Source: Agarivorans litoreus (GTDB taxonomy: Bacteria > Pseudomonadota > Gammaproteobacteria > Enterobacterales > Celerinatantimonadaceae). Taken from it: a DNA stretch of 64,000 bases. This document shows positions 1 to 8,330 of this stretch, one piece after another; position 1 is the stretch's first letter; each line of letters opens with the position of its first letter. The notes beneath the pieces are model-generated. The model did no database searches. It was given only the letters and a program-made list of their open reading frames with translations, and had not been told where the DNA came from. The stretch is from NCBI RefSeq assembly GCF_019649015.1, contig NZ_BLPI01000001.1:2373001-2437000 (forward strand), read 5' to 3'. A program made the translations under genes and the position numbers.

Positions 1-1
1 G

Positions 2-24
2 GAGGCGATGGCCTCTTTTTTTTT
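2..24 (+). terminator. Rho-independent terminator of an upstream gene
   Basis: A GAGGC/GCCTC stem with a GATG loop is followed by nine T residues. It closes a transcript entering from the left of the window. The Spot 42 gene lies just downstream and polA usually precedes spf in this group, so polA is the likely upstream gene; that is inference because the gene is outside the window. Confidence 0.75.
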
Positions 25-158
25 CCTCAAGATTTTGCGAATTTATGTAATTATGAAAACCTTTTCGCGTAATTTAAAAACCAACATATACCTCTAAAGT
101 GAAATTTCCTTACAAAAAGTGCTTTATTTTTCATCGATGATGCTCTAGAGTAACTCTT

Positions 159-261
159 GTAGGGTACAGAGGTAAGATGTTCTATCTTTCAGACCTTTAT
201 TTCACGTAGTTGAAAAAGGCTATTTTGCCGCCCCGATGGGTTTCCATCGGGGCGTTTTTTT
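159..261 (+). ncRNA. spf: Spot 42 small RNA
   Basis: The 5' end (GTAGGGTACAGAGGTAAGAT, then TTCTATCTTTCAGACC) is nearly identical to Escherichia coli Spot 42, including the single-stranded regions that pair with target mRNAs. The 3' end is a strong GC-rich hairpin at 229-254 with a T-run, the expected terminator and Hfq platform. Spot 42 is an Hfq-dependent regulator of catabolic genes, repressed by CRP-cAMP in enterics. Its position upstream of engB also matches the family synteny, although a GH43 gene now lies between. The transcription start is taken at G159 by homology; a weak -10 (TAGAGT, 146-151) sits the right distance away. I found no convincing CRP site. Confidence 0.92.
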
Positions 262-585
262 GTCTTAATGCCAGTGATTGCCTGCCTTCTCTCCTAATTT
301 TTAAACTCATTTATGCTCCTTGTCTAAGAGGGGGCTCTAGCTGTTGTTTCTTATTTTCTGATATTTGGTTGCTAAATTACGATATTTGGGAATTTCGTAT
401 TCAAAATGCCACTGCTTGATGGTGTTTGATTGCTGTTGGCCTAAGGGCTGGGTGAATAACAAAGCTTCTATGAAAGAAAATTGCACATTTTTAGAAAATT
501 TTGTGAACTAATCGATTTTCAGAGAGTCATAATTAATGCAATTGGAATAGTGCTTTCAGTTTTTAAGAATTTCTTTTCTTATCAT
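262..585. other. Intergenic stretch with no recognisable protein gene
   Basis: AT-rich sequence between Spot 42 and the terminator at 586-614. The only open frame here starts inside Spot 42 and has no ribosome binding site. Because a strong terminator closes this stretch with no gene before it, an unannotated small RNA ending at 614 is possible; the 60 bases before it are U-rich. No clear promoter was identified. Confidence 0.4.
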
Positions 586-614
586 GCCTCATCGGACGAT
601 GGGGCTTTTTTTTT
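586..614 (+). terminator. Rho-independent terminator without an obvious upstream gene
   Basis: Stem GCCTCATC/GATGGGGC (one G-U pair), loop GGAC, then nine T residues. It points away from the Spot 42 region on the plus strand. Spot 42 already has its own terminator, so this one either backs it up or ends a separate short transcript. Confidence 0.75.
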
Positions 615-660
615 GCCTGCTGTTTAGTACTGAGAGGTGTTGGTTTAGGCTCTGGATAGA

Positions 661-685
661 AAAACGCCACGTTAAAGTGGCGTTT
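661..685 (-). terminator. Terminator of the GH43 gene
   Basis: Stem AACGCCAC/GTGGCGTT with a short AT loop. On the minus strand it ends in a run of T residues, about 20 bases after the GH43 stop codon. Confidence 0.75.
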
Positions 686-705
686 GAATTTAGCGAATAA
701 CTTGC

Positions 706-1776
706 TTACTCATAGTAAGGCTTAATCGCTTCAATCTTGCCGTTATCATCAATATTTAGCTCAGCCATCTTAATGCTGCGTAAGTGGGTTTGACCGGCTG
801 ATAACGTGCTGTCGTGGTAGAACAAAAACCACTTGTCTTGGTATTGAACAATTGAGTGATGGGTTGTCCAACCTAATACAGGCTCTAAGATAACGCCTTC
901 GTAGCGGAACGGCCCATAAGGTGAGTCACTGCTTGCGTAAGCAATTTTGTGAGTATCGCCAGTAGAGTAAGAGAAGTAGTAGCGGCCGTTGTGCTTGTGC
1001 ATCCATGGGCCTTCAAAATAGCGGCGTTCGTTGTCACCTGCTAGTAGCACATCGCCATTCTTATCGACAATTTCGATTTCTTTTGGTGTTTCAGCAAACT
1101 CCAGCATGTCGTCGCTCATTTTAGCCACTAAGGGTTTTAGCGCGGGTTGGTCGTCGGCGGGAAATTGTTCTTCACCAAATTCACCATTGCGCCAGTTTTG
1201 TAATTGGCCGCCCCATAAACCGCCAAAATACATGTAGTGACTACCGTCTTCGTCTTTGAATACCGCAGGGTCGATGCTAAAGCTGCCTTTAATTGGTTCT
1301 GCTTGGGGAGTAAAAGGTCCTTCAGGCTGATCGCCAACTGCTACGCCAATTTGGAAAATGCCATCGTAGTTGCGCGCAGGGAAGTATAAGTAGTACTTGC
1401 CATCTTTTTCTGCAGCGTCTGGCGCCCACATTTGTTTCTCTGCCCAAGGCACGTCTTTTACATCTAGCGCGTTACCATGGTCGGTGACTACGCCAAAAGG
1501 ACGGTCTAATGAGAAAACATGGTAATCACGCATGTCAAAGTGATCGCCATTGTCATTTAGTGGCTGACCGTTATCTACATCATGAGAGGGATATATGTAA
1601 AGTTTGCCGTTAAATACATGGGCTGAAGGATCGGCGGTATACATATGCGTCACTAAGGCGCCACTAATCGGCTTTAGCTGATCGGCACGCGCTTTATCTG
1701 CTGCGGTTACCGCTTCCGCATCACTGATCTCGCTAGGTTCTTCTACCCTAGTCTTGGTTGCGTCATTCACGCTCAT
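706..1776 (-). CDS. Glycoside hydrolase family 43 protein
   Basis: A five-bladed beta-propeller glycosidase of family GH43, whose members remove arabinose, xylose or galactose units from plant or algal polysaccharides. The three expected acidic residues are visible: Asp49 in TADPSAHVF (general base), Asp169 in SIDPAVF (pKa modulator) and Glu255 in YFEGPWMH (general acid). Length is 356 residues, one catalytic domain and no accessory module. No signal peptide is seen, so it probably acts in the cytoplasm on imported oligosaccharides. The start is preceded by GAGGA at good spacing. The exact substrate cannot be read from the sequence. It interrupts the usual spf-engB neighbourhood, which suggests a later insertion. 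Confidence 0.88.
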   Translation of the reverse strand: MSVNDATKTRVEEPSEISDAEAVTAADKARADQLKPISGALVTHMYTADPSAHVFNGKLYIYPSHDVDNGQPLNDNGDHFDMRDYHVFSLDRPFGVVTDHGNALDVKDVPWAEKQMWAPDAAEKDGKYYLYFPARNYDGIFQIGVAVGDQPEGPFTPQAEPIKGSFSIDPAVFKDEDGSHYMYFGGLWGGQLQNWRNGEFGEEQFPADDQPALKPLVAKMSDDMLEFAETPKEIEIVDKNGDVLLAGDNERRYFEGPWMHKHNGRYYFSYSTGDTHKIAYASSDSPYGPFRYEGVILEPVLGWTTHHSIVQYQDKWFLFYHDSTLSAGQTHLRSIKMAELNIDDNGKIEAIKPYYE

Positions 1777-2037
1777 GGTATTTCCTCATTAAGTTTTTGC
1801 GTCAGTATAACGATCTCAAACTTGATAAGTTTTACGTTCTTCGGTAGCCCAATTGTAAAATTTGTCCCGCAAGCACAATTTGTCATTAAACTATGATCAA
1901 GTGCACAAGCGGTGGGATATTTCATGAAACTCTGTGAAATAAATGACGCGCGCTATGATGGGCTGGTTTGCTTTAAAAGGGATGAAGGTTGGAAGGTGAT
2001 GAGGAGCTCGCTGAAGCCGCGAGCTTAGTCCGTCAGT

Positions 2038-2667
2038 TTATTCAGCGTCGCTTGGGGAATTTTCTAGGTGTTGATCAAACCATGCTATTAGGGTGTTTTG
2101 GAGCACGTCTAAACCTTGTTTTTTCAAAGAGGAAAAAGCTTCTACTCGAACATTGCCACCAAATGCTTTGGCGGTCTCACGGCCTTTTAAAATCGCTGTT
2201 TTACGCGCGCCTTGTTTTAACTTGTCTGATTTAGTTAATAGCGCGAGTACCGGCAGTTCACAATCTACAGCCCACTGGATTAAACCAGCATCGGTATCTT
2301 TGAATGGATGGCGAATATCCATTAATACCACGATGCCTTTTAAGCTTTGGCGGTCTTGTAAGTATTCAGACAGTGATTTTTGCCACTGCTTTTTAACCTC
2401 TTCTGGTACTTGAGCAAATCCGTAGCCGGGTAAGTCAATTAGGCGAAAACCTTCGGATATTTCAAAAACGTTAATTAACTGAGTGCGGCCTGGTGTTTTA
2501 CTGGTACGCGCTAAACTTTTTTGACGAGTAAGGGTATTTAAAGCGCTAGACTTACCCGCATTTGAGCGTCCAGCAAAGGCGATTTCAATTCCACTATCTT
2601 CAGGCATAGCCTGAATATTAGGCGCGCTAGTGATGAAGTGGGTGTTTTGAAAATGATATTGCGCCAT
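2038..2667 (-). CDS. engB: Ribosome biogenesis GTP-binding protein EngB (YihA)
   Basis: Essential small GTPase of the TrmE-Era-EngA-EngB family, needed for 50S subunit assembly. Visible motifs are G1 [10 protein letters not shown]3 DLPG and G4 TKSD, plus the conserved [16 protein letters not shown] segment. I place the start at the ATG at 2665-2667 ([11 protein letters not shown]), which aligns with the E. coli N-terminus and gives 209 residues; an in-frame ATG at 2706 would add 13 poorly conserved residues. It is divergent from cytochrome c4, an arrangement shared with many gammaproteobacteria. A hairpin without a T-run follows the stop (about 2003-2026). Confidence 0.93.
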   Translation of the reverse strand: MAQYHFQNTHFITSAPNIQAMPEDSGIEIAFAGRSNAGKSSALNTLTRQKSLARTSKTPGRTQLINVFEISEGFRLIDLPGYGFAQVPEEVKKQWQKSLSEYLQDRQSLKGIVVLMDIRHPFKDTDAGLIQWAVDCELPVLALLTKSDKLKQGARKTAILKGRETAKAFGGNVRVEAFSSLKKQGLDVLQNTLIAWFDQHLENSPSDAE

Positions 2668-2810
2668 GGTTATGTTGAGCTCCACAAGGAAATTAGGGTA
2701 ATACATTACGTTTTTGGCAAAATTGTGTAAAATAATGCCGTTACTGGACTCGCTAAGTGTATCACGGGCACCAGTGTGTGGTTTGGAATAATACTAATAA
2801 ATGGAATGTC

Positions 2811-3428
2811 ATGAAAAAACTTACCTTAGTTTTAATGTTAATGGCGGGTGTTGCCAGTCCGGTTTGGGCAAAGGGAGACGCTGCTGCCGGAGAGCAAAAA
2901 GCTGCTACTTGTAAAGCTTGTCATAACGAGCAAGGCGAAGCTGCAGGTTATCCTAAATTAGAAGGCCAACACGCTGGTTATTTGCTTAAGCAGCTTAAAG
3001 AATTTAAAGCCGGCGCAATTAGCGGCGGTACCGAAGGACGTAACAACGCCGTAATGGGTGGTATGGCAATGCCATTGTCTGAGCAAGACATGGAAGATTT
3101 AGCCGCTTATTACTCAGGCCAAGCGATGAGCCCTAACACCACTGCTCCAGAATATGTTGAAGCAGGTCAGCAACTTTATATGGGTGGCGATTTAGAGCGT
3201 GGCATTGCTGCTTGTACAGCCTGTCATGGCCCACGAGGTGTTGGCCAAAGCTTAGCTGGTTTCCCTCGAATTTCGTCGCAATATGCTGGTTACATTAAAT
3301 CGCAACTGGAAATGTTCCGCAGTGGTGAACGTGCTAACGACTTAAACGGTATGATGCGTGATGTTGCCGCTAAACTCAGTGATAAAGATATCGAAATATT
3401 GTCGCAATACTTAGGTGGCTTACACTAA
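2811..3428 (+). CDS. Di-haem cytochrome c4
   Basis: Periplasmic electron carrier between the bc1 complex and terminal oxidases. A cleavable signal peptide occupies residues 1-20 (ends VWA). Two CxxCH haem c motifs are present, CKACH at 34-38 and CTACH at 135-139, in two repeated class I cytochrome domains. Candidate methionine ligands are in MAMP and NGMMRD. The length of 205 residues is normal for c4. The start at 2811 was chosen because the signal peptide begins there; the open frame extends 18 codons upstream without sense. A strong terminator follows directly. Confidence 0.92.
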   Translation: MKKLTLVLMLMAGVASPVWAKGDAAAGEQKAATCKACHNEQGEAAGYPKLEGQHAGYLLKQLKEFKAGAISGGTEGRNNAVMGGMAMPLSEQDMEDLAAYYSGQAMSPNTTAPEYVEAGQQLYMGGDLERGIAACTACHGPRGVGQSLAGFPRISSQYAGYIKSQLEMFRSGERANDLNGMMRDVAAKLSDKDIEILSQYLGGLH

Positions 3429-3433
3429 GATTT

Positions 3434-3465
3434 AGCTGGGCGGCGCCCGCTGCCCAGCTGTTTTT
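3434..3465 (+). terminator. Terminator of cytochrome c4
   Basis: Eight-base stem AGCTGGGC/GCCCAGCT followed by TTTTT, five bases after the cytochrome c4 stop codon. Confidence 0.85.
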
Positions 3466-3534
3466 GATTTATTATTCGCCATCTTCGTTCTAAGTGTTAC
3501 ACTTGCGCCCCTAAAAAATACGGCAAGGTGTTGA

Positions 3535-4182
3535 TTGGTGAAATGCCCACTCTGTAGTGCCACATCATCCAAGGATTTTTATCGCAATAAACGCTGCCAA
3601 TACTGGCATTGTTCAGAATGTGATTTGATCTTTGTAGACCCTGACGATGTACTCAGTACTGAAGCTGAAAAAGCCCAATATGACTTGCATAATAATGACC
3701 CGCAAGACCAAGGCTATTTAAACTTTTTACGGCGTTTAAGTGAGCCGGTTATTGGCCAGTTGACAGAGCCGGTTGTTGGCTTAGATTTTGGCTGTGGCCC
3801 AGGGCCTGCACTGTGTGAATTGTTGGCGCAAGCAGGGCATCAGTTACTGAACTATGATCCAATATATTACCCCGATGAGCAGCGCCTAACCGAGACTTAT
3901 CGCTTGGTCACTAGCAGCGAAGTGGTGGAGCATTTTAACCACCCAGCTCAGTCTTGGAAGCTGTTAACAGGCCTAGTGGCTGAAACGGGGTTATTGGCCG
4001 TAATGACTAAACGCCATTGGGGAACCGAAGTGTTCCCCCAATGGCACTATAAAAATGATCCTACCCACGTAGCGTTTTACAGTGATAAAACCTTTACTTG
4101 GTTAGCTAATCATTATCAGATGAGATTGGAGATAGTTGGCCCCGACGTGGCGCTATTTCACAGAGGTAAACAAAATGTCTAG
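3535..4182 (+). CDS. Class I SAM-dependent methyltransferase with N-terminal zinc ribbon
   Basis: The N-terminus has a CPLC...CSEC arrangement (Cys4, 7, 26, 29) typical of a zinc ribbon. It is followed by a SAM-binding Rossmann motif, LDFGCGPG at 83-90, and an acidic post-I segment (NYDPIY). The target is unknown. The start is not certain: TTG at 3535 and GTG at 3538 are both served by AAGG just upstream, and no ATG fits. The 3' end overlaps yihI by 8 bases, so the two are probably translationally coupled in a methyltransferase-yihI-DUF2489-hemN run. Confidence 0.8.
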   Translation: MVKCPLCSATSSKDFYRNKRCQYWHCSECDLIFVDPDDVLSTEAEKAQYDLHNNDPQDQGYLNFLRRLSEPVIGQLTEPVVGLDFGCGPGPALCELLAQAGHQLLNYDPIYYPDEQRLTETYRLVTSSEVVEHFNHPAQSWKLLTGLVAETGLLAVMTKRHWGTEVFPQWHYKNDPTHVAFYSDKTFTWLANHYQMRLEIVGPDVALFHRGKQNV

Positions 4183-4702
4183 AAAAAAGAATCGTAAAGG
4201 CGGCTTAATTGGGGTGCGTAAAGACCCTGACTTTAAAGCTAAACGTGTTACTGCGCCGGATCGTAAAAAAATTGGTAAGGGAAAAGCCTCTGGCAGTCGT
4301 CAGCAAGAAGCAGAGTTGGTGCAGCAGCAAGCCGCTAATGTCCAGAAAAAAGATCCGCGTCACGGCAGTAAAGAGCCTGTAGTACTCGGTGTTGCCAAGC
4401 CTGCGGCTAAACCTGCAGCTAAACCCGCTAAAGCAAAAGCCAAAGTAGAGCTAACCCCTGAGAAAGAATTGGCGATGTTAGAAGCCGATACGCGTCTTGA
4501 AAGTCTTATCGATGTGTTAGATGAAGGCGGTGAAATTAGCAAGCAAGAGCAGCAGTGGGTGGACGAACAACTAGCACGTCACGCTGAATTGCTAGCCGAA
4601 CTAGGTTTGTCAGAAGAAGCCGAAGAAGTGGAAGCTTTAGATGATGATGAGCAATTATGGCGTTCGTTAAATAGTTCTTCCTTGGATCAATATAAGGATT
4701 AG
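4175..4702 (+). CDS. yihI: Der GTPase-activating protein YihI
   Basis: YihI stimulates the GTPase Der (EngA) and so modulates late 50S ribosome assembly. The protein has the expected basic, low-complexity N-terminal half (KKNRKGG, repeated KPAA units) and the conserved C-terminal helical part (ELAMLEADTRLESLIDVL, then QWVDEQLARHAELLAELGL), ending in an acidic tail. The start at 4175 follows AGAGG by eight bases and lies inside the preceding methyltransferase gene. The 175-residue length fits the family. Its neighbours link it to ribosome assembly and haem genes, the same order as in enterics and vibrios. Confidence 0.9.
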   Translation: MSRKKNRKGGLIGVRKDPDFKAKRVTAPDRKKIGKGKASGSRQQEAELVQQQAANVQKKDPRHGSKEPVVLGVAKPAAKPAAKPAKAKAKVELTPEKELAMLEADTRLESLIDVLDEGGEISKQEQQWVDEQLARHAELLAELGLSEEAEEVEALDDDEQLWRSLNSSSLDQYKD

Positions 4703-4707
4703 CTTTG

Positions 4708-5154
4708 ATGGTTTGGTTAGCGGTAGCCGCAGTTATTATTGTGTCAGCCTTAGCCATTTATGCCGCCTTATTAGTAGGGCGCTTAATGGGGCAACAAAAA
4801 GTGATTAAAAACGCGGTTGCTAAGCGTAACGAGAATTTAGTGACTGATATTCGTTACATTGCCAAAGCCATGCAGGAAGATCGCTGTGGCTTATCTGAGG
4901 GTGTGATCCGCATCAGCAATCTGTTGATTGCTTTGCAAACTCCGCAGCTAATTGATTGGTCACAGCGCTACCCTGCTGTTTTTCAGTTATATAATGCGGT
5001 AAAAGAGTTACCCACTCATGAGGCGCGCAACAAACTGCCTTTGCAGCAGCGTATGCGCCAAGATCTGCAGCGTGAAGCAGAAGAAAAAGCCTTAGAGAAA
5101 CAAATATTACAAGAAGCCGAAGCACTGGTACAGCTCAGTGCTAGCGCGCTCTAG
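4708..5154 (+). CDS. DUF2489 family membrane-anchored protein
   Basis: The N-terminus is a single membrane segment (LAVAAVIIVSALAIYAALLV) followed by a soluble alpha-helical, charged domain of about 120 residues, as in the DUF2489 family that commonly sits between yihI and hemN. Function is unknown. The ATG at 4708 is used; a TTG lies one codon upstream. It is five bases from the yihI stop and 12 bases from hemN, so it is part of that operon. Confidence 0.82.
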   Translation: MVWLAVAAVIIVSALAIYAALLVGRLMGQQKVIKNAVAKRNENLVTDIRYIAKAMQEDRCGLSEGVIRISNLLIALQTPQLIDWSQRYPAVFQLYNAVKELPTHEARNKLPLQQRMRQDLQREAEEKALEKQILQEAEALVQLSASAL

Positions 5155-5166
5155 GAGAGAACTCGA

Positions 5167-6540
5167 ATGTCAGTATCAATGGTGGATTGGGATCAGCAAC
5201 TGATCGAGAAGTACAACTACTCGGGCCCCCGCTACACCTCTTACCCCACTGCCCTTGAGTTTAACGAAGACTTTGGTGAGCAAGAGTTTGGCATTGCTTG
5301 TGATAAGTTTCCTGAACGTGATTTATCGCTGTATGTGCACATCCCGTTTTGCCATAAGTTGTGTTACTACTGCGGTTGTAACAAGGTGATTACCCGTCAT
5401 CAGCATAAGGCCGACATTTACTTAGACTACCTAGAACAAGAAATTCAGCTGCAAGCGCCACGTTTTAAGCAACGTAAAGTAAGCCAAATGCATTGGGGCG
5501 GCGGTACGCCAACTTATCTAGAGCCAGAGCAGCTTAAGCGCTTAACCAGTAAGCTGTTTAGCCAATTTGATTTTGCTGACAATGCCGAAGTAAGCATTGA
5601 GGTGGACCCGCGAGAAATCGAGCTTTCTACGATTAACTTGTTAGCCGAGTTGGGCTTTAACCGTTTAAGCCTTGGGGTGCAAGATTTCAACAAGCAAGTG
5701 CAACAGGCGGTTAATCGCGAACAAGACGAAGCGTTTATTTTTGCCTTGGTAGAGCGGGCTAAGCAAGTTGGTTTTAACTCGGTAAATATTGACCTTATTT
5801 ATGGTCTTCCGCATCAAACACGTGCGAGTTTCCAACAAACCTTAAGTCGCGTGCTTGAGTTAGACCCTGATCGTTTGTCGGTATTTAATTATGCCCACCT
5901 GCCCAGTCGCTTTGCCGCGCAGCGTAAAATAGATGAAAGCGCCATGCCAAGCAGCGATGAGCGCTTAGGCATTTTGCGCGATAGCATCGAGTTTTTAACT
6001 ACTCACGGCTATCAGTTTATTGGCATGGATCATTTTGCCAAACCTGATGATGAACTTGCCATTGCTCAAAGTAAGGGTGAGTTACATCGTAATTTTCAGG
6101 GCTACACCACCCAAGGCGAAGCCGATTTACTGGGTTTAGGGGTGTCTTCTATTTCGATGTTGGGTGACGCTTACAGCCAAAACCAGAAAGATCTTAAAAC
6201 CTACTACGCGCAAATCGACCAACAAGGGCATGCACAATGGAAGGGAATTGCACTAAACCAAGATGATTTAATTCGCCGCGAATTGATTAAGACCCTGATC
6301 TGCAATTTTCAATTGAGCTTTAAAGATATAGAGCAGCAGTTTGATTTAGATTTTCAGCAATACTTTGCCGAAGATATGCAGCTGCTAAAACCTTTTGTTG
6401 AAGATGGTCTAGTTAGTTTAAGTGCCGATGCCTTGCAGGTGACCAACAAAGGGCGCTTGCTGATTCGTAACATTTGCATGTGCTTTGATGTGTACTTTAG
6501 AAGCCAAGCGCGGCGCCAGCAATTTTCAAGAGTGATATAA
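5167..6540 (+). CDS. hemN: Oxygen-independent coproporphyrinogen III oxidase HemN
   Basis: Radical SAM enzyme that converts coproporphyrinogen III to protoporphyrinogen IX without oxygen. The iron-sulfur signature HIPFCHKLCYYCGC contains the CxxxCxxC cysteines plus the extra HemN cysteine. WGGGTPTYL and the C-terminal helical domain are present. The length of 457 residues matches true HemN rather than HemW. The start is preceded by AGGAGA. The window also encodes the oxygen-dependent HemF at 9714, so the cell can make haem with or without oxygen. Confidence 0.95.
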   Translation: MSVSMVDWDQQLIEKYNYSGPRYTSYPTALEFNEDFGEQEFGIACDKFPERDLSLYVHIPFCHKLCYYCGCNKVITRHQHKADIYLDYLEQEIQLQAPRFKQRKVSQMHWGGGTPTYLEPEQLKRLTSKLFSQFDFADNAEVSIEVDPREIELSTINLLAELGFNRLSLGVQDFNKQVQQAVNREQDEAFIFALVERAKQVGFNSVNIDLIYGLPHQTRASFQQTLSRVLELDPDRLSVFNYAHLPSRFAAQRKIDESAMPSSDERLGILRDSIEFLTTHGYQFIGMDHFAKPDDELAIAQSKGELHRNFQGYTTQGEADLLGLGVSSISMLGDAYSQNQKDLKTYYAQIDQQGHAQWKGIALNQDDLIRRELIKTLICNFQLSFKDIEQQFDLDFQQYFAEDMQLLKPFVEDGLVSLSADALQVTNKGRLLIRNICMCFDVYFRSQARRQQFSRVI

Positions 6541-6544
6541 CATT

Positions 6545-6567
6545 GCGGAGCTTAGGCTCCGCTTTTT
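6545..6567 (+). terminator. Terminator of hemN
   Basis: Stem GCGGAGC/GCTCCGC, loop TTAG, then TTTTT, immediately after the hemN stop. It abuts the convergent znuA gene. Confidence 0.85.
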
Positions 6568-6568
6568 G

Positions 6569-7447
6569 TTAGTGGCTTAAACACTCGTGGTAAGAGTCGG
6601 CCAGTTGCTGCAGTAATTTAAAGTAGCCATTTTTGCCATTGCTTACACTAATTCCTAGAGGGTCGAGCAAGCTAATTTGCGCACCACTGTGTTGGCTAAT
6701 GCTTTCTAGCAATGCGCCATCAAATTGTGGTTCAGCAAAGATACACTTGGCTTTGCCTTGCTCTAACTGCTGGCGAATATTCAGCAAGCTTTTAGCGCCA
6801 GGACGACGCTGCGGGTTAATGGTAAATTCACCTAAACGATTTAAGCCAAACTCGCGTTCAAAATAACTATAGCCATCGTGAAAAACAAAATAGCCTTGCT
6901 GTTTAACCGCTTGGAGTTGCAGATTAATGTTGCTCACTACCTTTGTTAGCTCTTGATTAAAGCGTTCGAGCTGCTGCTCTAATTTGGCTTTATCTTCGGG
7001 CATTTTAGCAATTAACTGCTCGGTAATTGCAGCGGCAATAAGCTTAGCTTCATTGGGGCCTAACCAAATGTGCGGGTCTACTTCATGGTAGTGGTCACCA
7101 TGGTGGTGATCGTGGCCTTCATCGCCATCAATGAGTTCTAGCTGGGGTATGTCTAGCAGCGCTAGCTGGCTGGCACTGGTTTGGCTAAGCGGTTTACTTA
7201 AGAATGGCTCTAGCTCATCACCGACCCAAATAACTAAATCGGCCTGACGCAGCGCACGCACATCCGATGGGCGCAGCGCATAATCGTGTGGCGATACGTT
7301 GGGGCTTACTAGGTAATCAACATTGAGTTCACCTTCACTTAAGCTACTAACAATGAGTTGCAAAGGTTTAATACTAACTAAGATGTTTGGGCTAGTGGCC
7401 CAGCTTGGTATAGCGAAGAACATCAGAACAAAAAGCAGGTTACGCAT
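6569..7447 (-). CDS. znuA: Zinc ABC transporter substrate-binding protein ZnuA
   Basis: Periplasmic high-affinity zinc-binding protein of the ZnuABC importer. Residues 1-18 form a signal peptide (MRNLLFVLMFFAIPSWAT). A His/Asp-rich loop (EGHDHHHGDHYHE) typical of ZnuA precedes the conserved DPHIWLGP. The other expected ligands, His in SPHDYALRP and FVFHDGYSYFE and Asp in LLDPLG, are present. The start at 7447 is set by the signal peptide; an upstream in-frame ATG at 7528 would bury it. It is divergent from znuC, with about 120 bases between. Confidence 0.94.
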   Translation of the reverse strand: MRNLLFVLMFFAIPSWATSPNILVSIKPLQLIVSSLSEGELNVDYLVSPNVSPHDYALRPSDVRALRQADLVIWVGDELEPFLSKPLSQTSASQLALLDIPQLELIDGDEGHDHHHGDHYHEVDPHIWLGPNEAKLIAAAITEQLIAKMPEDKAKLEQQLERFNQELTKVVSNINLQLQAVKQQGYFVFHDGYSYFEREFGLNRLGEFTINPQRRPGAKSLLNIRQQLEQGKAKCIFAEPQFDGALLESISQHSGAQISLLDPLGISVSNGKNGYFKLLQQLADSYHECLSH

Positions 7448-7565
7448 ACAAGATTTTGAGAGTGATTTGGTAAAATAATACGATAGTGTAACATCTAGTG
7501 TAGAATAGCGCGCCCTAGTAAACGCCACTGGGGTTTATTCAGCTAGTTATCTATAGGATGCAGGA
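7448..7565. promoter_or_regulatory. Divergent znuA / znuCB control region
   Basis: This 118-base gap must hold both promoters. Zur normally represses such divergent znu genes under zinc sufficiency. I see only a partial resemblance to a Zur operator (GATAGTGTAACATCTAG near 7485) and not a clean palindrome, so the binding site is a guess. Confidence 0.4.
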
Positions 7566-8327
7566 TTGACCACTTTAGTTTCGCTTAACAATATTTGCGT
7601 TAGCTTTGACCAGCGCATGGTTCTCGACCATGTCTCGTTGGAGTTGAACCGTGGTCAAATCACCACATTAATTGGCCCTAACGGTGCTGGTAAAAGCACC
7701 TTGATTAAGGTTATTTTGGGCCTTATTTCCGCAGACTCTGGCGATATAACTCGTGCTTCAAAGCTACGTATTGGTTATGTACCGCAAAAAATCAGTTTAG
7801 ATGAATCGTTCCCCCTCACCGTGGAACGCTTTCTTAAGCTAGCGCGGCATTCTTCTAAGCTAGGTTTAACTAAGGTGATTCGCCAGCTTAGTATTGATAG
7901 CTTGCTAAAGCGGCAAATGGTGCGTTTGTCTGGCGGCGAAATGCAGCGAGTATTGTTAGCGCGGGCCTTGTTAGGCGAGCCGCAACTGCTGGTATTAGAC
8001 GAACCCGTGCAGGGAGTCGACATCTCTGGGCAGATAGAGCTTTATCAATTGATTGCTGATATCGCCCAGCAAATGGGGTGCGGGGTGCTGTTGGTCTCTC
8101 ACGATTTGCACTTGGTAATGGCGGGCACCGACCATGTAATTTGTTTAAATCACCATGTGTGTTGCCATGGGGAGCCCGAGAGCGTGGCTCAACATCCAGA
8201 ATTCGCACGGCTTTTTGCGCAAAACGAACGCCAACAGCTTGCCGTTTATACCCATCACCATGTTTGTGACGATCACGACCATAACCATAACCACAATCAT
8301 CAGCCAAGCACTGAAGAGAACAACTAG
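7566..8327 (+). CDS. znuC: Zinc ABC transporter ATP-binding protein ZnuC
   Basis: ATPase of the zinc importer. Walker A GPNGAGKST, signature LSGGEMQR and Walker B LLVLDEP are all visible. The C-terminus is a histidine-rich tail (THHHVCDDHDHNHNHNH), a feature of ZnuC proteins. Translation appears to start at a TTG at 7566, served by AGGA seven bases upstream; no ATG fits. znuB follows after only three bases. Confidence 0.94.
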   Translation: MTTLVSLNNICVSFDQRMVLDHVSLELNRGQITTLIGPNGAGKSTLIKVILGLISADSGDITRASKLRIGYVPQKISLDESFPLTVERFLKLARHSSKLGLTKVIRQLSIDSLLKRQMVRLSGGEMQRVLLARALLGEPQLLVLDEPVQGVDISGQIELYQLIADIAQQMGCGVLLVSHDLHLVMAGTDHVICLNHHVCCHGEPESVAQHPEFARLFAQNERQQLAVYTHHHVCDDHDHNHNHNHQPSTEENN

Positions 8328-8330
8328 CAC

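Noticed and set aside
210-419. 69-codon open frame on the plus strand
   Set aside because: It begins inside Spot 42 and its terminator, has no ribosome site and no recognisable sequence.
4380-4440. Repeat of KPAA codons in yihI as a variable tandem repeat
   Set aside because: Basic Ala/Lys/Pro low complexity is normal for the N-terminal half of YihI.
7448-7565. Zur operator between znuA and znuC
   Set aside because: Only a partial half-site was found; not strong enough to call as a site.
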